Shown: in pieces, positions 1 through 11,499 of the stretch
How positions within the stretch are numbered: the first letter of the stretch is position 1
How the letters are laid out: every line of letters begins with the position of its first letter
NCBI RefSeq assembly: GCF_030272615.1
Contig: NC_081413.1
Coordinates: 550,620,136 to 550,684,135, forward strand
DNA from: Cryptomeria japonica
Taxonomy: Eukaryota; Streptophyta; Pinopsida; Cupressales; Cupressaceae
Direction of reading: 5' to 3'
DNA length: 64,000 nt
The notes under the pieces: model-generated
The model's database searches: none
Told to the model about the DNA's origin: nothing
What the model saw: the letters and a program-made list of their open reading frames with translations, nothing else
Translations under genes and position numbers: made by a program

Positions 1-3000
1 TGCAAAAATTTTGGTGGTTCGAGGACCACGACTTCCATTTGGGACAAGAATGAAGAAGAGTTAAGAGGTACTCTTGCAAATAATAGAAAGAAGCATTAAC
101 CTATCCTAATGAATAGGTGCCTTAAGCGTGTGATCAGGCTAGGTTGCTTATTAAGAGCATTCGTTAGACAATCCTTGTAGCAACGCAGAGAAGCTAGAGT
201 TGTATAACCCTGAAGATAAGGACTAAAATGACGAATGACAATCTCCTTGATAAGTGGACCCTAGCAATATTATAGATAAATTAACTAAGGAGAAAGGGTA
301 CATGAACTTCTTGGGTTAAAACACGTAATTGCAATAAACCCTAAGTTCATCCGTAGTTATATAATTGGGAAAACAAGAAAAGTAAAGCCACAACTAGTTC
401 CCTTATGGGAAGACAATCTTGGAGAAATTAATGGCAAGGTGAGTAGGGACGATTTAGGAATCGTACAAAAAAATCCCTATTGAAGTGCAAGGAGTGTAAA
501 AGTATTAGGATCTTATACTCTAGGAATGAGTAACTAATATTTGTTCAGAACCTAAAGAGAAAAGTCCAACCCAATCATGGCTAGTCGCTAGTTACAAGAC
601 AATATGTAACACAATTTAACTACTTGACACAACCGAAGTAGGTTTGTAAATTTATGGCACTCAAGTGTGAAGGTATGCAAAAACATTAAGTATGGATGAA
701 ACAACATGCAGATGGAAATGGCTTATGGAATGATAGCATAGCAGTATTATAATACGAAGGTTTTAATGACGATTAGTTGTCAGTATAAGATATTATATGA
801 GAACATGGATAAGGAGCCGAATTATGTGGTTAGCCAAGGGATAACTTGGAAATTATCGGAGTCTTAAGACATTGGTAATTATTGGACACCCTTATGTTAT
901 ACCGTAATCGGGTAACAGGATATTATGATGATAAGGCGGTTTACGTGGTTTGAAGGAAATTGTAAGCTGTGATATGCCGAAATTTGTCTAGTAAGTAAAT
1001 ATAACTAAGTAATATGGAAAAAGATAACTTCTTTTTACCAAATTTTAATTAATAGGGTGAGTGTTGGTCACTTCTCAAGTGCACACCCCCTTGATATCAT
1101 AAGTTGCATAAGGGAATTAGGAGGGAATAAGTCAACTCTCCACGTTGTTTGAAATATGTCATGAAATGGGTGGGAAGGAATTAGTTGTCAAGCGTTATTG
1201 ATTTTACTTGACAATCAATCCACCCCAAATGGTTCTTAACCATAAGTGTTAGTAATTTGGCAACATGCTCCTTATTGACGAAGACGAAAGGATGATTAGA
1301 GGTGAAAATTTCAAGGAGCTAGCAAAGGGCTAAGAGAACAAATGATGTCCCTAGTAGGATTATATGATTACTTTTTTTTTTTATAAAAAAGAAATCCTAA
1401 GTGTTTCTAAGTATACAAGTGACAATTTTGTGCTGAACTATCCACCGCATGTGAGTAAGACAGGAAAGTGTCGATGCATGAGTTACCACGTAATATTGAA
1501 CCAAGGTTTATCATATCAAGAAAATTAATAGAAGTCCTAGAAGAATGGACAAAGAATGGTAGAGTTTAGTGCAATCACCTGTTAGATATAATTATGGATG
1601 TTAATAACCCTAAATAGATAATGGATTATGTCGGAAAGTGTGGCTTGCGATAGCAATCACGTGAAGGTTAAAATGGAACATGATCTATAAAACGATTGCA
1701 AGATATTTCGTAAATAATAAAGGAATATAGGTAATCTAAGAATCTCAAGAGTCTAATAATCACTTCCTAACACCCTCAGGACGTGTGATCTTGGGTGATG
1801 TGTTGCGGTTACTCCCTATAGCATGGCTAGTATGTTCATCTTGTTTCGAGTTTTGATTCGACAGTTTTTTTGACTTTCTTTGAATGGTATTTTGCGATCT
1901 AGGGGCTAGTACTTTCTTTTTATTTATTTATTTTTATGATGAAAGGACCACTAACTTTATGTTTCTTTTTATTGGAGCTATAGCACTTGCCATGTTGCTA
2001 ATTTTAATATCTTTTAATTGTCGGCACTTTTCTTCTTTGATTGGACTTGGTAAACGTAACTTTTATTTTGATCTTTTAAAGTGTCAAGTTATCATTTTGA
2101 CGTTATTATAGCTAGCCCTAGTGATGTGATTTGTGTAATGTCTATCATGTTCGTTGAACCACTCATAGTGTGTCAAGGGAGAATACCGCAAGCAGTGAAA
2201 TTAGGCACACAGAATAAACAGAGAATGTTATTTCGAAATAAGGTAAAGAAAGGAATAAAATTATTTGTGATTAATCTAAGAAATGAAATTTATAACAAAA
2301 AATAAAATAAAATAAAAATGTGTGTGTGTGTGTGTGATCTAGACCTAATGAATTGCGAAAGTGATGATAATTGCAGACTGGTAAATTTGGCATGTGTATG
2401 GAGATGATTGCGTGGATGAGATCAAAAAAGAAATAATAATTATTAATTTTCATCACTCCCTTAGAATGGGATGGTTATGTACCTTAATGTTTGGGTTTTG
2501 CGAATAACGTACCTATGAAACTAACACCTTGGTGCCTAGAAATACCAAGCATTGTGGGCCCTAGGAGTAGAAAATTTCCCTACTTTTGGGTAGATTCAAA
2601 GAACTTAAACTTGATTATTCCTTGTTTCCTAAGGATGTTGGAAGAAATCATGCACCTAGGGTGGTTTACCAAATATGTGATTAAACCCCTTATGAGGCAC
2701 CTTGATGTAAAATAAGTAGATTCATTATGGATAAACTGTGATGTCAATTCTCTTTAGTGGCGAGCATGGATGACAATTGTAGTGGGATAAACATGTTTTA
2801 CACGAACCCTTAATAAGTATGACTCCTAGAAATTAATAAGTAAACTATCATGTGTAACCTTGATTTTGGGAGTTGATGTGTGTTATTGATATAATTTGAA
2901 TGGTGCATTAACGTAAGTTGTTGAAAGAGAGAATTTTGTAAACACCTACCTGAGATTGAACGGAAATGTAAGAATTTAACCTTATGAAGATAGTAAGCTA

Positions 3001-3140
3001 ATTGCAATAATAAGTTGGTTTTGGTAATGCATTTTTCTAGTAGGCAAGATAAGATTTAGAGTAACCTATTGAAATTGTGGGAAATGTTATGTCCCTATTT
3101 CGTATTCTGCTCATGCGACTTCTAGGAGTAAGTCGATCTC
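1..3140 (+). other. Decayed sequence, possibly retroelement interior
   Basis: No protein family is recognisable in any frame; every reading frame is broken within about 75 codons. The stretch ends in a purine-rich tract typical of the 3' end of an LTR retrotransposon interior, so it may be the eroded interior of a Ty3/gypsy element read on the plus strand. That origin is inferred from the boundary alone. A short (TG)n run lies near 2320. Confidence 0.25.
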
Positions 3141-3160
3141 TAGGGGAGGAGAATGTAGAG
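3141..3160 (+). promoter_or_regulatory. Candidate polypurine tract and LTR start
   Basis: TAGGGGAGGAGAA (3141-3153) is followed at once by TGTAGAGCCC, the usual arrangement of a plus-strand primer tract abutting the TG of a 3' LTR. I could not find the matching LTR end, the second LTR or a target duplication, so the element cannot be delimited. Confidence 0.35.
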
Positions 3161-5510
3161 CCCTTCCCCGATCAAGCTCTGGTTAACTCAGTTGACCATG
3201 GTTGACCTTACTAATAAATTCTATAATTCAATAGGATGGGCTATGTTAGACGGATCGATTGGTGAGAAAAGTAATTGAACCAAGTTACGGAATCATTTCA
3301 CCTTGCGGTGTACATTTTGATGTGTTATGGATGCTTTATTTTTATGCATTATGGATTTAGAACTTATATGATTCCATGATTTGGATAACATTGATATATA
3401 TGGATGCTTCACTTCTATGCATTATAGATATAGAACTCTAAATGATCCAAGAATAGGATAAATTTGAGATGATGTATGTCATTATTGGATTTGCAAGACT
3501 TTACTATGATGATAGAAATAGGATGCATGTCTTATGTATGGATCAAAATTATGAGGACTATGATAATTGCTTATGTAGATTTATTTGGATATAAGATATA
3601 TCGATTGGTTTAAATGTGAATTGTATGTAGAGTGTTTGACGTGTATTCTTATTCATGTGTTTAAATATGATATGAGGTTATTTGGAAGTACTAATCTATA
3701 ATTGAGATGCGCAGGAAAATTATCCATGTGACCATGGAAATATTATGGAGAAACAAACCTAGACCTATGTACATTCGTAAAGCCAGGGGTTGTCTATTTG
3801 GAGAGACAACACCCCGTATGTATCATATTTTATTTGTAAAAGTAAATGTTGCGTGTGTGTTAAATTAAATTTATTAATTTGTGTAAATCCAACAAGAGAC
3901 AAATTTCATGTGAAATTTTGTAATGTATTTTAATTGTGTCACTTGACACATGTGTTGATTTATGTCTTGATTTTTGACTTGTCTCTTGGAGGGAGTTGTT
4001 CAACTATAGCTTTTTCAAACATTTGAATGTGGTTCTAAAATTTCCTTGGGTAGAGAGTCTTTGGAGTGGTCAACTCAGGTTTGACCCGAAAGTTAACTTC
4101 AGATGGGTTTATATGGGGTCAAATGGACTCCTAGGGATAGTTTAAAGGTGTTTCCTAAAGCCCATAAGGTATACCTATGGGTTAGGAGTATTTTTAGGCA
4201 TGTGTCTACTTCCATGTGATTGTTTAGTCACCCCAAAAAGTGGGTTTTCTCAAATGTGAGAAAATTCAAAATTAGAAGGTGCCATCTAGGTTAGATAACC
4301 TTCCCTTTTGATGAGAGATCCTTTTTTATCTTTTTCTTACTTTTTCCTTTTTCAGTTTTAGAAACCTGTGAGAACTCTCACTGAGGTCTTCTTAGGCAAG
4401 AATGAGAGACTTTGTGGGTAATCACCCACTCTCCATTTTTGGAGACTATGCATTTTTTAAAAAGTTAGTTTTTGGATTCGAAATTTGGCTAAGGGTAGAA
4501 GGGAGGATTGTGGATTTGGGTTGCTCATCCTCAAACTAGTTCTAGCATACCTTTGGGTAGATTGAAGGTTGGTTCATCTCTTTGCTTTTTACGTTGTATG
4601 TCTATGTTGGAAAGTTTGGTTGTATGTGAAAGTGATTCTCTTGTATTTTCTTTTGTGAAAATTATTATTATGCGATCTCTCTTTTATTTTCTTGTATGCA
4701 TTTTTTGTGTTTTGGGACTAACCAAGGCCTTCTACTCTTGGGAGAGTAGGATGGTCTTGTGGGTGGTAGAAGTTTGACAGCCCTCGAGTGAAAGACTCTC
4801 TTTATGAGAGCGAACTCAAGGGGTGTATTTGTGACCCTTGTTGCATGGCCTGGTTTATGCATTTGGGGTTCATAAGGGGAGAAAGTATGGCATGAATGCC
4901 TTGGGGGGCATAAGGAATGTGGGGTTAATGATCTTATGAAATAACTTTGTTTGTCATGAGGTGGCATTGTGTTCTACCATTCTTGCAGTCTCCTCAGGGT
5001 ATTTGGTCCACTACCACCCATGTAAAATCATCACATTTTGTGATGGAGTGTAGCCTTGGTTGGGAAAGTGTTTGCTATATGTTTTTCCCTTGCTTCTTGT
5101 GTTTGCATGTCTGTAACCTGTCTAGGGCTTGGTTCTCCAAGCTCGGGGGTGGCTTTTGGTAAGCCTAGGCTGGGAGGTGAGCACTCCATGGTCAAGCCTT
5201 ACGATTTATTTGCAGGTTGCTTGGAAAAAAAAATAAAAAATAACGCTAGGAGCTACTTGTTTTTTGTACATGATTTGCAGAAAAAGAATCAGAAAAAGGG
5301 ATGTTATATTAGTTGCAGGAATGTAAATGAAAAGCTACACATTGTATTTACTTTTGACAAAGAAGAGCATCCAATGTAAAAGTTGATTTTGTATTTGAAT
5401 ATATCTTGAGAAAAGTGCATTTTATTAAATTCTGAATTCTATAATACTATTGTAAATATATTTAATTTTGTTTCATAATGAGTCCTGTATTCTGTTTACT
5501 TCTGCAAATT
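3161..5510. other. Gene-free stretch, perhaps LTR sequence
   Basis: There is no credible coding potential. If the junction near 3154 is a real LTR start, part of this belongs to that LTR, but no TATA box plus LTR end could be fixed. The short ORFs at 4508-5379 have no recognisable family and overlap on both strands, as expected by chance. Confidence 0.3.
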
Positions 5511-5521
5511 TAAGAAAGGAA

Positions 5522-5824
5522 AAGAAATGCAATATGTTTTAATAAGTATTTTCTTGCCAAGTTTAAATTTTGTTAAATTCTGTCATTTATTCATCCTCTG
5601 ATTTTTTTGGAAATGAAAAGGGAAAGAAATGCAATATGTTTTAGTAAGTATTTTCTTGCAAAGTTTAAATGTTGTTAAACTCTTGTCATTTATTCATTTT
5701 CTGATTTTTGGAAATAAAAAAAGAAAGAAATGCAATATGTTTTACTAAGTATTTTCTTGCAAAGTTTAAATACTGTTAAAATCCGTCACTTAATCATTTT
5801 CTGATTTTTTTTTACATTATAGAA
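5522..5824. repeat. 101-bp tandem repeat, three copies
   Basis: The core AAAGAAATGCAATATGTTTT begins at 5522, 5623 and 5724, giving an exact 101-bp spacing. Each unit continues with a TAAGTATTTTCTTGC block, a GTTAAA block and a final TCATT..CTGATTTTT block. The copies differ by scattered substitutions and small indels. No coding function is visible. Confidence 0.9.
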
Positions 5825-5992
5825 ACTAACCCATCCACAAAAGAATATGATGTAGAAAACCTATTTTGTTTCACTGTTAAAACAAACAAAATATTTTAGA
5901 TCTATATATTGCTGTAAAAAAAAAAGAGGTTGCATGCTTATGTATAAATTTATTGAAAAAAAATATTACAGAGTTTTCTTACCCTAATAACA

Positions 5993-5994
<2 letters not shown>

Positions 5995-6065
<71 letters not shown>
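5995..6065. repeat. (AT)n microsatellite, about 35 units
   Basis: An uninterrupted AT dinucleotide run. It directly precedes an A/T-rich spacer and the GC-rich palindromic block beginning near 6120. Confidence 0.95.
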
Positions 6066-6070
<5 letters not shown>

Positions 6071-6119
6071 AATAAAAAATAAAAAAAATTATTAGATTTA
6101 TTATTAAAGAAGACAAACT

Positions 6120-6345
6120 ATATGGGAGGGGGCGGGGGGGGCGAAGAGCCGAACCACTGTGTGGACACACAGTGGACGGCTCGCGGCTGCGACTCTGTGG
6201 ACACAGCGAACGGCCTGACACACAGTGGCACCTGCGACCCGCCACTGTGTGAACACACAATGGACGGCCCGCCACTGTGTGGACACACAGTGGGTGGTAC
6301 CTGGCACCACCGTTGTTGTGTGTACACACAATGGCGACCGGGGAA
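6120..6345. repeat. GC-rich array of palindromic repeats
   Basis: The unit is an inverted repeat: CCACTGTGTG, two bases, then CACACAGTGG. Perfect copies lie at 6154-6175 and 6272-6293, a near-perfect copy at 6242-6263, and degenerate copies near 6190-6229 and 6312-6335 (the last contains the palindrome TTGTGTGTACACACAA). Units are joined by GACGGCCCGC-like linkers. Because the repeat is self-complementary, both strands translate into similar Cys/His/Thr repeat peptides, so the overlapping ORFs here are probably a by-product of the repeat and not genes. Confidence 0.85.
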
Positions 6346-6627
6346 GCGTCGCACCACCGCTCCCTCCGTCTTCAAAACCCTTCGCCTCTCTCTCTCGGCC
6401 CTACATAAACATGGAATATCAGAGTTAAGCCCTAGTCCAAAAATTGGAATAGGGCAAGAACGATAAGGTGAAAAGAAATTAGGGCAGAGGGTGGGGTGTT
6501 TAATAATAACATTATTTAGGGTTCGTGGGGTATATTTAAAATATTTTAGTTAGGTTACAGGGAGTGTTATTTTTACAATAATGTATGTTTAGGAATTAAA
6601 TATCCTCATATATAAATATATATGAGT

Positions 6628-6629
<2 letters not shown>

Positions 6630-6672
<43 letters not shown>
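6630..6672. repeat. Second (AT)n microsatellite
   Basis: About 21 AT units; ATATAT motifs also lie just upstream. Confidence 0.9.
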
Positions 6673-6674
<2 letters not shown>

Positions 6675-9127
6675 AGTCATATATACAAATGTATAATCTA
6701 ATCTTAAATTAATTATTTTATTCATACGTTCATATTTTATATATGTTTTTATAAGCATATAAGAATTTAAATATTTGATTTTGATGTTTTAAATTTTAAA
6801 TTCTTTTGGAGATTAACTTTTTAGAGATTATAATAATTCTTTTGTAAGATATTCGGCCATAAGGGATTATTTTTTTAGTCCACCCAAATTTAGGCAAGTC
6901 CGGATTTAATTTTCTAGAGCAATTTCCACTATGGGTTTATTTGGCCCTTTAGTCGAGATTGTTAGGCACATTCTTATTATTGTTAAATTGAATAATAGGT
7001 TTTAATAATCTTCGTGCCAGGACTAATTAATTTAGTTCCTAAGTAATTAAAAGGTTATTGGAAATTATTGATTAAATGAATTAATTTATTTATTAAATGG
7101 AATAAATTCTTTGGAAAAGGATATCATGGTGGAGTTATATATATTCGAAAATAAGTCCAAGACCTTGATCTTGTGAACTCATATAGCCTAGATGGAATCT
7201 TATACTAAATAAAGCAATTAACATTTTAGCGTTTGACACTTCAATTTTCAATTGTTCGAAAACTTAACATTATTATGTTAAAATCATATTAATAATTAGT
7301 TTATAGACACAAGATTTAATCGAGTATAAAGGAAGGATGTATTATCACGGATGGAGGAAACTTGTTAGGAGATAAATAATTGTTATTGAATCAAGTAATT
7401 ATATTAATGCATATTTAGTAGAATTCGATCTAATTAGGAATCATAATTTGCGACTGTAATAAAAAGGGACATTCGATGTGAATTTATTATTGTCCTTATA
7501 AAATCATTTTGTTCTGTTTGATTATAGGGGTTATCGTAATTTGTTATGTTAGGAATATCCTAACTTTGTCGTCTAGGAGTTTTATAGAAACCTAAGGCTT
7601 CTAGATAAATTTGTTCTATTCAACGCTCACGTTAGAAAAAATGTTTTATTATAATTTAAGATTCCGCTTGGAACAACCTGTTAAGTTGTCACATCTAATT
7701 AAGCATAGGTTGCATGTAATTAAGTGTTCAAAAAAAAAAATTATTGAGTGTGTTTTTGCCCAAAAGTTTGGGCATGACATTAGTGAAGTCTCATAAAGTT
7801 TTTGTTGCAGTCTAGGCCCCCTCAAACTATGATGTTTATTACATATTTTCCATAGGTCTTATATACAATATATTTTTCTTACAAGTGAGAGAAATACAAA
7901 GAAAAAAATTACAAAATTCTCAAAAGACATATGTTAAATAATGGTTGACCATTTAGGAGGTGGCCTTGTCATGCAAACTCCACCTCAATGACAACTCCTT
8001 GAGGCTAATAGTTAATTTGAATTAAGAGAATTTTGCACTACAAAGATGCTTGTTAAATGTGACTACAAGTATTTAGTCCCAAGCCTATATTATCATTCAT
8101 GGATTGAGCCAAGATACATACACATCCATAACATAGAATATAATTACGACCTTGATTAAATATTTAGACAAAATTGAAGAGTATTCTCACCATTGTAAAT
8201 TTTTCGCAGATAAAGTGCATATGGAATTCAATGTGCTTCTTTCTAAGATTCATCATAAGACTAATGCATATTTGGCTATCACACAACAAGGTGGTGCTCT
8301 CATTAGTACCCATATGAAGTTCATTTAATTATCTCTTTAGCTACATTGACTATTTTATTGTTTATGTCATATTTTAATATTCAAACTTAGTTGATGAAGA
8401 ATTTACATAAGTTGGCATTTTTTATAATACTCCATGTGATAGCACTTGCATTATTTTTGAATATATAATTTGTGGTGGATTTCCTCTCAATTGAATCACT
8501 AACATAGTTAGTATTATAAAAAAAATAACAATTCGACATTTTTAGTTGAGGAATAATAAAGATCGTATAAATATTCTCTTAAGTATAATAACATTCATTT
8601 TTTTTCTACATATAGATAAATCTCAATAAAATAACTATTTCATAGGTGATAGAATGGCTATAAATAATACAATGAATCAAATTTTATGTATTCATTTATA
8701 GGTTTGGCCTTTACATATGATAGTTTAGAGTTAAATTTAGTACCTACTTTAATAGGTATAATAGTAGGATTACAATTTATCATTTCATAAAATTAAAATA
8801 TATCATGTGTATCTATCTAATATTAAAAAAAAGAGTGATGATCCTAGAATATAAACATGCCCAATAAAACACGAGGAAAAGTACTTTCAAGTATCATTAA
8901 ATTGGCATGATAATGTCATAAAAAGGGCGGGGGAGATTGTGTGAGGATGGTTTCACAAAGAAATGATAACCTCTTATTCCTTACAATGGAAGGATTATGT
9001 TTTGCTTTCCACTTTGACCATTAATCCTCCTAACCTGACGGTCTTATATTTATTACATAATTCTACTAGTGGAATGATCCTTGAAGTGAATAGGAATAGG
9101 AATTTGCTACATAAACTAATTTGTATC
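6673..9127. other. AT-rich gene-free spacer
   Basis: I see no gene, RNA or clear transposon end. A short open stretch near 8150-8330 reads like protein for about 60 codons but matches no family I know and has no start or splice context. Confidence 0.5.
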
Positions 9128-9623
9128 TAGGGGAAGAGCACCAATAGATAACATAGTTCCAATAACCGTCACCTTATTGTCATGTTGACCCCCCAATAGC
9201 CGTCATAGTGAAAACACCATTAATAAATATGTTTTGTACCAATAGCCGATCATTTTTTGTAATTAATTGTCCCATTTGTGCACAACTATTGGAACATTTG
9301 TCCCATTTGTGTACCACTATTGGAACATTTGTGCACCACTATTGGGGCATTTGTCAACAAGTACTAGCGATTTTGAGTTGACGGTTACTGGAACATCTTT
9401 AGTTAGGTATCAGGTGACACTTTGAAATGTGTACTTTTTGACCTTTGTGTGCATAATTGATTCCACAACGTGCATCGTTACTACCCAGAAGCCAAATCAA
9501 TAGCTATAACCAATTAAGTCGCATACGAAGACAACTAAAATAAATAAATCAAAATTTGATGTACCGTTTAGGATATGTAGGTGCGCGAAGTTAGCTATGA
9601 CGACTATTGGTGCTCTTCCCCTA
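9128..9623. mobile_element. MITE (non-autonomous DNA transposon)
   Basis: The ends are perfect inverted repeats: GGGGAAGAGCACCAATAG at 9130-9147 and its reverse complement at 9604-9621. Weaker complementarity continues inward for about 10 more bases. The dinucleotide TA flanks both ends (9128-9129 and 9622-9623), consistent with a TA target duplication as in Tc1/mariner-type elements, although the termini are not the classic Stowaway sequence. The interior (about 490 bp) has no coding capacity and contains three imperfect copies of CATTTGTGCACCACTATTGG-like sequence near 9268-9350. The superfamily is uncertain. Confidence 0.85.
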
Positions 9624-10265
9624 TATATTCTTATCCCAAGAATTTTTTATTTTTTATTTTTTAAATTATCCCAAGAAATTGTTACAATAATGAAAAAAAT
9701 ATTATTTTTGCTCAAATAATATAACATTTTATTATCTTAATAGAGAAACTATCTACATAAAAATTTTGAAATAAACTTATAATGTTTTTGTGTTACATAT
9801 TATATATAAAGAAAAATAGTATTATTGTTATATTTTAAGAAAAAAAAAGTACATTTCACAACACTACTTAAATTTATTTTTTTTGTAAAAGATATTTTTT
9901 TCCTTTCAAAAAGTGGAAACCATAAACTTCTTTTTCAGTGGACTATGGCATGATACACATTTGGCTATTTAGGGGTGAAGGATATAAAATTTGGGATCCT
10001 TTAGAATAGTTGGATTCTTAGAAGATCGGTATCACATATCATGAGAGTCTTAGAAAATCTCTCTAATTACAAAATCATAATGTACATATGAAATTCACTT
10101 TAATAGAACAGAAAACTTGATAAATCATAGCTTATGAAAAAAAAATGGAATGAGTTGAGAAAGTGGAATCATCTCTTTTCTTGTCAAAATGATATTTTTG
10201 TCAAGAACATAAATATCAGATAAACATGTATAAAATAAAAACAAACCTTCTAGAGTCTTCCCTCA
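9624..10265. other. Gene-free AT-rich spacer
   Basis: Nothing recognisable. It ends in CCTCA, which directly abuts the LTR at 10266 and nearly matches the CCTCC after 15148. Confidence 0.5.
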
Positions 10266-11276
10266 TGATGGAGGAGCATCGGGTTAACTTTTTGTTGTAG
10301 TGGCATATTAGTTTTGTTGGTTGGTTTTAGGTTGGCAGACATCGTTCTTGTCACCACAATGCTAGGAAGTTTAATGACTTGGTTGCCTTCGGCAAGAGGA
10401 GACGAACGATTAATGAGCAGTTTAAAGAATCAGTAATGAGAAGTTTGAAAATGGTTAGAAAGTGAAACGGGGAGGTGAACTTAAAGACAAAATAGAAAGA
10501 AGTGTGAGTTCAGAGGGGAGTTGTACTGGAAAGAAAAGTTTGATTTGAATATAGAGGGAGCCCCATCAGTTCTAGGAAAATCCATTATAGAATGGTTCTA
10601 GCATAGCTGGAAGGTCAACGAGAAGAGTCTATATGGGATACATGAAAGAGGGGAAGATCGATGCAAGAGAAAAAAAACGTCAGGATGGAGGTAGCAGATG
10701 GATTGGTTGAAGAATTGGTGTAAAGTGAAATGGTATGAGCTTGGACATAGAGATGGTGAGTAGAAAGAACGAGGGAGGTTGCAGAATAGGCCAAACAATA
10801 TTAAGATTAAGGAGGTTTGGGAAAAGAACGAAGTGAAGAATAGCAGAGGAAGAGTGTAGAGACAAGGATGGAAGACAAGGATGTTGAAGAATATTAGGGA
10901 CATAGAGGGAAAGCAAAGATAGGCTGGAAGACCTGTGCAAGGCCACAAAAATGTTTGAGTGAAGACCTCTCTCATTGAATGTAATTATCATTATATGAGT
11001 TGCAATAATAAAGTTAATGTTCTAGTGTTTGTTATTTGTATTAACAATTGGTAATGTCATTTCTTGGCTCTTATCGTAAACATTGTGCCATTTGATTTGT
11101 TCGTTGTTCATAGTTCCTTACTCCAATATGTTTTGTTTTTAGAAACTTGTAATTGTTCTAGTTCCTATCATATCTGAGAGCAGAATTTTGTGTAATCGAT
11201 TCACTGGTTAATTCCAGAACTTCTTATCATCATTGCCCTTCTTATGTTTTTGGATATCAACTAGGCGTTGTCATCA
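10266..11276 (+). repeat. 5' LTR of the LARD-like element
   Basis: It aligns over its full length with 14121-15148, with many single-base differences, so the insertion is not recent. It starts TGATGG and ends GTCATCA, just before the primer-binding site. Minus-strand ORFs inside it (10598-10991) recur in the other LTR and are shadows. Confidence 0.85.
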
Positions 11277-11278
11277 TT

Positions 11279-11290
11279 TGGTATCAGAGC
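11279..11290 (+). promoter_or_regulatory. Primer-binding site for initiator Met-tRNA
   Basis: TGGTATCAGAGC is the standard plant retrotransposon primer site, complementary to the 3' end of initiator methionine tRNA. It lies two bases after the LTR end. Confidence 0.9.
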
Positions 11291-11499
11291 CCAAAATATC
11301 TAGGCAGGGAAAATTGGTTATAGTCATTGATCGTGGAGATTGCAATTTGATGTTCATAGATTTGGGTTTGTAGATTTGTGCATTAGCGATTGATAGGTTA
11401 GGAAGAAGAACATGGTTACCAAAAGACTAGGAAAGAGAAAATGAGTGAAGCCCTAGGTGAGGTATCCTAAAGTCAAGAAAGAGAAAAAAATATGCAACA

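Noticed and set aside
5979-6466. Overlapping ORFs of 67-116 codons on both strands with Cys-Val-His-Thr repeats
   Set aside because: They are produced by translating self-complementary repeats and the AT array; there is no sign of a start context, conserved domain or splice structure.
10598-10991. Minus-strand ORFs inside the LTR, recurring at 14537-14849
   Set aside because: They recur because the LTR is duplicated; composition is that of antisense of purine-rich sequence.
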